This document shows positions 51,290 to 56,012 of a DNA stretch of 56,012 nt, piece after piece. How positions within the stretch are numbered: position 1 is the stretch's first letter; every line of letters starts with the position of its first letter. The position numbers and the translations under genes were made by a program. The stretch is taken from contig NZ_JASLDS010000034.1 of the NCBI RefSeq assembly GCF_030151385.1, positions 1-56,012 of the forward strand. Direction: 5' to 3'. The stretch comes from Soonwooa sp. GTDB taxonomy: Bacteria; Bacteroidota; Bacteroidia; Flavobacteriales; Weeksellaceae. The notes below the pieces were generated by a model, which saw only the letters and a list, made by a program, of their open reading frames with translations, was not told where the DNA came from and searched no databases.

Positions 51290-52303
51290 ATGGAATCAAA
51301 CATCAAAGAATTCTTTAGCGCATTTTGTCAATCCGAAAACGTCGAAATAAAGGCTTTGCCTCAAAGTGGCTCTTCTCGCAAAAATTACATCGCATCTTGC
51401 AATGAGAAAAAATATGTGATAACAGACAACGATAATATTCGAGAAAATGAAGTTTTTTTTTACTTCACTAAGATTTTTTCGGAGTTAAATCTTAACACAC
51501 CTAAGATTTTTAAAATTTCTGAAAACCGTCAAGTTTACATCCAAGAATATCTCGGCCAAAACACGCTTTCAGAAATTATCGCAACAGAAACTGATACATC
51601 TAGAATTGAATCGCTTATAAAGAAAACACTAGAGCAACTATTTGATTTACAACAAAAAAGCATCAATAAAATCGATTATACAAAAACATTCGATTATGAA
51701 GCTTATGACGAGTTAGCTATAACACACGATTTATACTACTTCAAAAATTTCTTAATCGACATTCTTGAGATTCCATATCACAAATCAAAACTTTTAAAAG
51801 AATTTCAGGATATAACCAAAATAGTTTCAAATTTAGAACCCAAAGCTTTGATGATTCGAGATTTCCAAGCTAGGAATATTATGGTGGATGATAACGATGA
51901 TATTTTCTTCATCGATTATCAAGGCGCGATGTTTGGTCCTTTGATGTACGACGTTGTTTCTTTTCTTTATCAAGCCAAGGCCAATTTCTCTGAAGATCTA
52001 AAACAAGAAATGCTTAGCTACTACATTTCTATGTTCTCAGACGAAAATGAGCAAGAAACGCTCAAAAAGTCCATTAAACCGATAATTATGATGCGATACT
52101 TACAAGTTTTGGGAGCCTACGGTTTACGAGGTCTAATACAGCGTAAAAAACATTTTATCCAAAGCCTAGAGCAAGGCATCAAAAATATTGTTGATCTTTC
52201 TAAAAATTGGCAAGATATGCAACAGTATCCAGAACTACTCAATGTCATTAGTCAACTAGAATCACAGGAAACCAAACAGAAAGTACAAAACTTACTTCAA
52301 TAA
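51290..52303 (+). CDS. Aminoglycoside phosphotransferase-fold kinase, AmgK-like
   Basis: This 337-residue kinase fold has a glycine/serine-rich N-lobe (LPQSGSSRKNYI, about 24-34) and a hinge segment VYIQEYLG. The catalytic loop is IRDFQARNIMV (D191, N196), and the metal-binding motif is FIDYQGAMFGPLMYD (D209). The usual His of the HxD motif is Arg190. The RD-F/Y...N and D-F/Y-Q-x-A patterns resemble anomeric MurNAc/GlcNAc kinase AmgK of peptidoglycan recycling more than antibiotic kinases. Its substrate is thus inferred to be a sugar. It is single, with a strong bidirectional terminator downstream. Confidence 0.8.
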   Translation: MESNIKEFFSAFCQSENVEIKALPQSGSSRKNYIASCNEKKYVITDNDNIRENEVFFYFTKIFSELNLNTPKIFKISENRQVYIQEYLGQNTLSEIIATETDTSRIESLIKKTLEQLFDLQQKSINKIDYTKTFDYEAYDELAITHDLYYFKNFLIDILEIPYHKSKLLKEFQDITKIVSNLEPKALMIRDFQARNIMVDDNDDIFFIDYQGAMFGPLMYDVVSFLYQAKANFSEDLKQEMLSYYISMFSDENEQETLKKSIKPIIMMRYLQVLGAYGLRGLIQRKKHFIQSLEQGIKNIVDLSKNWQDMQQYPELLNVISQLESQETKQKVQNLLQ

Positions 52304-52338
52304 AAAATCCCTCCAAATAAATTTGGAGGGATTTTTAG
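52303..52338. terminator. Bidirectional terminator between the kinase and NlpC/P60 genes
   Basis: AAAAATCCCTCCAAAT (52303-52318) and ATTTGGAGGGATTTTT (52321-52336) are perfect 16-base arms between two convergent genes. The left arm overlaps the last base of the kinase stop codon. Confidence 0.88.
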
Positions 52339-52354
52339 TATAATTATTTTAATC

Positions 52355-53017
52355 TTAATTCAATTGAGCTTTGTTAAGCGCTAAACTGTTTTCATTTAGG
52401 ATTCTTTTTGCAAAACGGAACTTCGGTCCCCAATACTTATCATTAAGTGACGAGACCATCACTCCTCTCGACGTCGCCGAATGGATAAACTTAATTTCAC
52501 CATCAGCAGTTACTTCTTCAACAATACCTACGTGAGAGATACGTCCTCTACCATGAGAGAAGAAAACCAAATCTCCTTTTTTAAGTTCTGATCTGTCAAC
52601 AGAATCACCTTCTTGAGATTGTGCTGCAGCAACTCTTGGAAGGCTAACACCTGCAGCAGCTCCGAAAACTGAAAGTACAAATGCTGAACAATCGATTCCA
52701 CTTCTTGTAGTACCACCGTATCTGTAAGGTGTTCCTAGATAAGTACTTGCTTCGTCTAATATGTTGTCGATTGTTTTTTCGTGCTTAATTGCTTCTGCAA
52801 TCATCGATGCTTTGATCGAGTTAGAAGCGTTATTAAGAGATGCCAACATTCTTTTAGCTTGGATGTTATCAGAAGTTTCAGCTTTAACAACAACTGGTGT
52901 TAGTTTGGCATCGGTTTTGTATGTATTTGGTTGTGATACAACGTAGTTTGATACACATGATTGTAGGGAGAATGTCGTAATGATCGCTACTAAATAAAAC
53001 AGAACTCTTTTCTTCAT
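52355..53017 (-). CDS. NlpC/P60 (C40) cell wall hydrolase lipoprotein
   Basis: This 220-residue protein has a lipoprotein signal with cysteine 21 (SLQSC). A helical linker follows (about 45-85), then an NlpC/P60 domain (about 85-205). The catalytic residues are C110 (GIDCSAFV), H162 (ISHVGIV) and a polar/His third residue H179 (FIHSATSRGV). Such enzymes cleave peptide stems of peptidoglycan, typically the D-Glu-diaminopimelate bond. A possible -7 box (minus-strand TAAATTTG, plus 53069-53076) lies about 52 bases upstream. Confidence 0.92.
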   Translation of the reverse strand: MKKRVLFYLVAIITTFSLQSCVSNYVVSQPNTYKTDAKLTPVVVKAETSDNIQAKRMLASLNNASNSIKASMIAEAIKHEKTIDNILDEASTYLGTPYRYGGTTRSGIDCSAFVLSVFGAAAGVSLPRVAAAQSQEGDSVDRSELKKGDLVFFSHGRGRISHVGIVEEVTADGEIKFIHSATSRGVMVSSLNDKYWGPKFRFAKRILNENSLALNKAQLN

Positions 53018-53166
53018 ATATATTTATTTAAACGTGTTAAACAGGTTTCTTTTTGTTCAAATGCAAGGCAAATTTAAAGAATACCGATAAAAGAGCTTTT
53101 CATATGGAAATATCAGAGGCTCGTTTTAACACATTTTAACATTTTTAATAAGAATGTTAAGTAAAA

Positions 53167-53206
53167 ACAAATCGCAAAGCACCATTTTAGGGGCTTTGCG
53201 ATTTTA
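53167..53206 (-). terminator. Terminator after the GNAT gene
   Basis: AAATCGCAAAGC (53169-53180) and GCTTTGCGATTT (53193-53204) form a perfect 12-bp stem. On the minus strand TGTTTTTAC follows. Confidence 0.78.
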
Positions 53207-53264
53207 TTTTGTTTAAGATATTTTAACAATTATCATTAACATCTATATTTTAGTTAGAAATCAT

Positions 53265-53729
53265 CTATTTAACAATATAGGTTTTCTCAAAACAAATACT
53301 CGTTTCTAAATCTTTATACTGTCCATAGTTTTCTATAATGCTATAACCAAGCTTTTTATACAGCGAAATAGCTTCTGGTTGGTTGATTCCTGTTTCTAAT
53401 ATTAATTTGTCGTAACCTAAATCCCAAGCCCAAACTTCCAATTCTTTTAAAAGTCGCGAAGCGAAACCTTGGCCACGTTCAGAGTCCAACACAAACATTC
53501 TTTTTACTTCGGCTGTTTTATCATCGTAAGATTTTATTGCACCACAAGCGACTGCTTGGTTGTCTTTGTATAAAACCAAACAATGCTTTAAGGAATCAAT
53601 TCCGTTAAACTGATGATAGAAGTCGTGATCGTCACCATCTCGGATGGCTAAGTCAGCATCCAAAAGTTTTACTAAACTTTGGAAATCTGGATTTGTAGAG
53701 TCTGTTTTCTTTATTTCGATGTTATACAT
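53265..53729 (-). CDS. GNAT family N-acetyltransferase
   Basis: This 154-residue single-domain acetyltransferase has the acetyl-CoA pyrophosphate loop in RMFVLDSERGQGFASRLLKELE (Q/R-x-x-G-x-G/A, about 92-113). The later strand is KLILETGINQPEAISLYKKLGYSIIENYG. The acceptor amine is unknown. It is flanked by noncoding regions on both sides and has its own terminator. Confidence 0.88.
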   Translation of the reverse strand: MYNIEIKKTDSTNPDFQSLVKLLDADLAIRDGDDHDFYHQFNGIDSLKHCLVLYKDNQAVACGAIKSYDDKTAEVKRMFVLDSERGQGFASRLLKELEVWAWDLGYDKLILETGINQPEAISLYKKLGYSIIENYGQYKDLETSICFEKTYIVK

Positions 53730-53855
53730 ATATATAAGGTATAATTTTTTTTGAATGAATACTTATCAAAAACCAAGCAGTTCTAATGTACTTCTCGAAA
53801 CGTTTGTTTGTCCGAAATACTAGCCACACATCAACAATAACCAGTTAGTAGTCAC
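53730..53855. other. Noncoding bases upstream of the GNAT gene
   Basis: No gene is seen. With the element that follows, this makes a 340-base gap before the glutamine synthetase gene. Confidence 0.4.
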
Positions 53856-53990
53856 TAGCCCCGATAGGAACGGCATCCTTTTGTGGTGGAGCTAGGCGAC
53901 GGAGCGTAGCGGAGTCGTCCGAGCGACACGACAAAAGATACAGTGGATAGCGGGAAAAAGCTCCAAAAAAATAATAAAAAGCTTTTCGAT
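53856..53990. repeat. Structured intergenic element, copy C
   Basis: The 5' constant end is TAGCCCCGATAGGAACGGC (53856 onward). The core hairpin has CTTTTGT (53878-53884) and ACAAAAG (53931-53937) enclosing a GC-rich inner hairpin. The 3' constant end is AGTGGATAGCGGGAAAAAGC then TCC (about 53942-53964). The tail is A/T-rich and ends AGCTTTTCGAT (to 53990). The tail and both ends recur in copy A at 32577-32686. No protein is encoded. Confidence 0.75.
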
Positions 53991-54037
53991 GAAATCAATT
54001 GTTCCTAAAGCAATCGCCGTGGTCAAAAAGCTTCAAA

Positions 54038-54067
54038 TAAAAAGACCTACAATCGTAGGCCTTTTCG
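54038..54067 (-). terminator. Terminator after glutamine synthetase
   Basis: AAAAGACCTAC (54040-54050) and GTAGGCCTTTT (54055-54065) form a stem with one mismatch. A T run follows on the minus strand. Confidence 0.8.
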
Positions 54068-54069
54068 TT

Positions 54070-56012
54070 TTATCTTGTGAACAATAGTTCTCTGTATTTG
54101 GTCATCGGCCAAAGCTCGTCGTCAACCATCATCTCCAAAGCGTCGGAACCTTCGCGAATGGTGTCAAAAACAGGTTTTACCTTGTGACAATAAGCTTCCG
54201 CTTGTTTGTGGCTGTCTTTGATGTTTTTCGCAGCTTCTTTTTCTTTAAGAAGTTCGTCAACGCCTAATTTCATTTTCGAAACGTTTTCAGAAATCTGAGT
54301 AATCAAGCTGATTTGCTCTTTTCCAAGAACTTTGAATTCCTTGTCACCAAAGATTTCTTTAAGACCTTTTACGTTTTCGATCAATCTGTTTTGGTAGTTA
54401 AGCGCCGCAGGAATAATGTGGTTTCTTGCGATATCCGCTAAAACGCGCGCCTCGATGTCGATAACGGTTGAATATTTCTCGAATTTGATTTCGTTTCTTG
54501 CTTCGAATTCTCTGTGTGAGTAAATTCCCAACTCTTCAAAAAGGTCAGAGAATTTAGTATTTAACTCTTGTTTAAGCGCTTCTGGTGTTGTTTTGTGATT
54601 ATTAAGACCTCTCTTTTTAGCTTCTTTTGCCCAATCGTCAGAATAACCATCTCCTTCGAACAAGATTGTTTTCGACTGCTTGATATATTCTCTCAACACA
54701 TTGAAAATCGCTTCGTCTTTCTTAAGTCCACCTTCGATTAGTGTGTCAACTTCTTTTTTGAAAACGCGAAGTTGCTTTGCAGCAATGGCATTCATCACCG
54801 TCATGACTTCCGCACAGTTTGCAGAAGACCCAACCGCACGAATTTCAAACTTATTACCTGTAAAGGCAAAAGGCGAAGTTCTGTTTCGGTCTGTGTTATC
54901 CAAAAGGATTTCAGGGATTTTACCAACAACGTTCAGTTTTAATTCTGTTTTTTCTTCTGGAGATAATTTCCCGTCGGTTACTTTTTCAAGTTCTTCCAAA
55001 ACGCTAAATAGTTGACTTCCGATAAACGCAGAGATTATTGCTGGCGGCGCTTCGTTAGCGCCCAAACGGTGATCGTTACTTGCTGAAGCAATACTTGCTC
55101 TCAATAAATCTGCATAATCATGAACAGCTTTCAATGAATTCACAAAGAATGTCAAGAACTGTAGGTTTTTCTTTGGATTTTTCCCTGGGCTTAAAAGGTT
55201 TTCACCTGTATCTGTCGCCAAACTCCAGTTGTTGTGCTTTCCACTTCCGTTAACACCTGCGAAGGGTTTTTCATGGAATAAAATATGGAAATGGTGTTTG
55301 TGTGCAATTCTCGCCATAATGTCCATCAGCAAAGAGTTGTGGTCAACTGCAACGTTACATTCTTCAAACATCGGCGCCAATTCGAACTGATTCGGCGCAA
55401 CCTCGTTGTGGCGTGTTGTAACTGGAATTCCCAACTTCATACATTCGATTTCCAATTCTTTCATAAAGTTCATGACTCTTGTAGGAATTGATCCGAAATA
55501 ATGATCATCTAATTGCTGTCCTTTTGCTGGTGAGTGTCCAAGCAATGTTTTGCCCGTTAACACCAAGTCTGGACGAGAAATATATAAGGCAGAATCTACC
55601 AAGAAATATTCCTGCTCCCAGCCTAAAGTTGGTGTTACTTTTGTGACATTTTTATCGAAATAAGCTTTACAAACGTCTGTAGCAGCTTCGTCAACTGCGT
55701 TTAAAGCACGTAGTAAAGGTGTTTTATAATCTAAAGTTTCGCCTGTGTAAGAGATAAAAATCGATGGGATACAAAGTGTTGTTCCCATGATAAATGCTGG
55801 CGAAGTTGGATCCCAAGCTGTATATCCTCTTGCTTCAAACGTATTTCTAATTCCACCATTTGGGAAAGAAGAAGCGTCTGGTTCTTGCTGAATCAACATT
55901 CCGCCGTTGAAACGTTCGATAGCTCTGTCACCTTCAATTGGCGTAAAGAATGAATCGTGCTTTTCTGCAGTTGTCCCTGTTAATGGTTGAAACCAGTGCG
56001 TGTAGTGCGTTA
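54070..56012 (-). CDS. glnN: Type III glutamine synthetase (5' end outside the window)
   Basis: It makes glutamine from glutamate, ammonia and ATP. The reading frame stays open to the window edge. Upstream of the first in-window ATG at 55899 it reads THYTHWFQPLTG...EKHDSFFTPIEG, which is typical GSIII sequence, so the gene is partial with 646 residues visible (family about 730). Further GSIII features are the NHNSLLMDIMARIAHKH-type metal-binding region, FAGVNGSGKHNNWSL, NDHRLGANEAPPAIISAF and NRTSPFAFTGNKFEIRAVGSS. The C-terminal extension (about 480 onward) is the long helical region of type III enzymes. Confidence 0.95.
   Translation of the reverse strand, partial: THYTHWFQPLTGTTAEKHDSFFTPIEGDRAIERFNGGMLIQQEPDASSFPNGGIRNTFEARGYTAWDPTSPAFIMGTTLCIPSIFISYTGETLDYKTPLLRALNAVDEAATDVCKAYFDKNVTKVTPTLGWEQEYFLVDSALYISRPDLVLTGKTLLGHSPAKGQQLDDHYFGSIPTRVMNFMKELEIECMKLGIPVTTRHNEVAPNQFELAPMFEECNVAVDHNSLLMDIMARIAHKHHFHILFHEKPFAGVNGSGKHNNWSLATDTGENLLSPGKNPKKNLQFLTFFVNSLKAVHDYADLLRASIASASNDHRLGANEAPPAIISAFIGSQLFSVLEELEKVTDGKLSPEEKTELKLNVVGKIPEILLDNTDRNRTSPFAFTGNKFEIRAVGSSANCAEVMTVMNAIAAKQLRVFKKEVDTLIEGGLKKDEAIFNVLREYIKQSKTILFEGDGYSDDWAKEAKKRGLNNHKTTPEALKQELNTKFSDLFEELGIYSHREFEARNEIKFEKYSTVIDIEARVLADIARNHIIPAALNYQNRLIENVKGLKEIFGDKEFKVLGKEQISLITQISENVSKMKLGVDELLKEKEAAKNIKDSHKQAEAYCHKVKPVFDTIREGSDALEMMVDDELWPMTKYRELLFTR

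Noticed and set aside
1..56012. tRNA or rRNA genes, or a complete transposon or prophage
   Set aside because: No CCA-ended cloverleaf, rRNA-like stretch, transposase, integrase or phage structural gene was noticed in any intergenic region or frame.

Overview
The window is AT-rich chromosomal DNA from a member of the Flavobacteriia, most likely Weeksellaceae (Chryseobacterium/Epilithonimonas-like). The lineage call rests on exosortase F (XrtF) with its partner protein, a SprE/PorW-type type IX secretion lipoprotein, a GLPGLI-family protein beside a TonB-receptor-like barrel, a DUF5687 ABC permease, type III glutamine synthetase, membrane-spanning TPR-AraC regulation, and promoters of the Bacteroidetes form (TTTG / TAnnTTTG). 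No tRNA, rRNA, CRISPR array, prophage or complete insertion sequence was seen. Most of the window is housekeeping, and what is unusual lies mainly between the genes.

Layout. 1-2.5 kb: gdhA and a JmjC-like cupin. 2.7-6.4 kb: outer-membrane barrel plus GLPGLI protein. 6.4-10.2 kb: kdsC (Kdo synthesis), maf (nucleotide pyrophosphatase) and porW/sprE. 10.4-15.3 kb: tryptophanase, DUF502, miaE, a DUF4846 lipoprotein and a membrane acyltransferase. 15.4-19.3 kb: a mutL / rhomboid protease / EEP-hydrolase / small lipoprotein operon. 19.3-22.3 kb: a secreted protein of unknown role, prfA, DUF4260 and a small membrane protein. 22.4-26.3 kb: HutD-like cupin, class I fumarase, a secreted orphan and an NAD-binding protein. 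26.4-30.8 kb: three tandem paralogous secreted proteins downstream of a TPR/transmembrane/AraC regulator. 30.9-32.3 kb: fumC. 32.8-36.1 kb: an M16 peptidase pair (active plus inactive subunit). 36.3-38.5 kb: an ABC transporter. 38.9-41 kb: dnaB and rnhA. 41.7-44.8 kb: nitroreductase, nadB and nadC. 45-47.6 kb: TonB-dependent receptor. 47.7-50.3 kb: a small membrane protein, asd and a cation efflux pump. 50.3-51.2 kb: the xrtF pair. 51.3-53.7 kb: a sugar-kinase-like phosphotransferase, NlpC/P60 and GNAT. 54 kb to the end: type III glutamine synthetase, cut by the window edge.

How the genes connect. gdhA, glutamine synthetase and tryptophanase handle nitrogen and amino acids. nadB and nadC make NAD from aspartate, and asd starts the lysine/threonine/methionine branch from aspartate. 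Two unrelated fumarases serve the TCA cycle. Envelope functions (kdsC, porW, xrtF, M16, NlpC/P60, TonB receptors) are strongly represented.

The points most worth following up are: (i) a family of structured intergenic elements with constant ends and a variable hairpin core, in three copies; (ii) a second family of GCTCCGnAGGAGC palindromic repeats; (iii) the regulator plus three-paralog cluster; (iv) a perfect 18-bp inverted repeat before the TonB receptor; (v) a MutL whose endonuclease motif is degenerate; and (vi) several genes whose TAnnTTTG box abuts the ATG, which predicts leaderless mRNAs.
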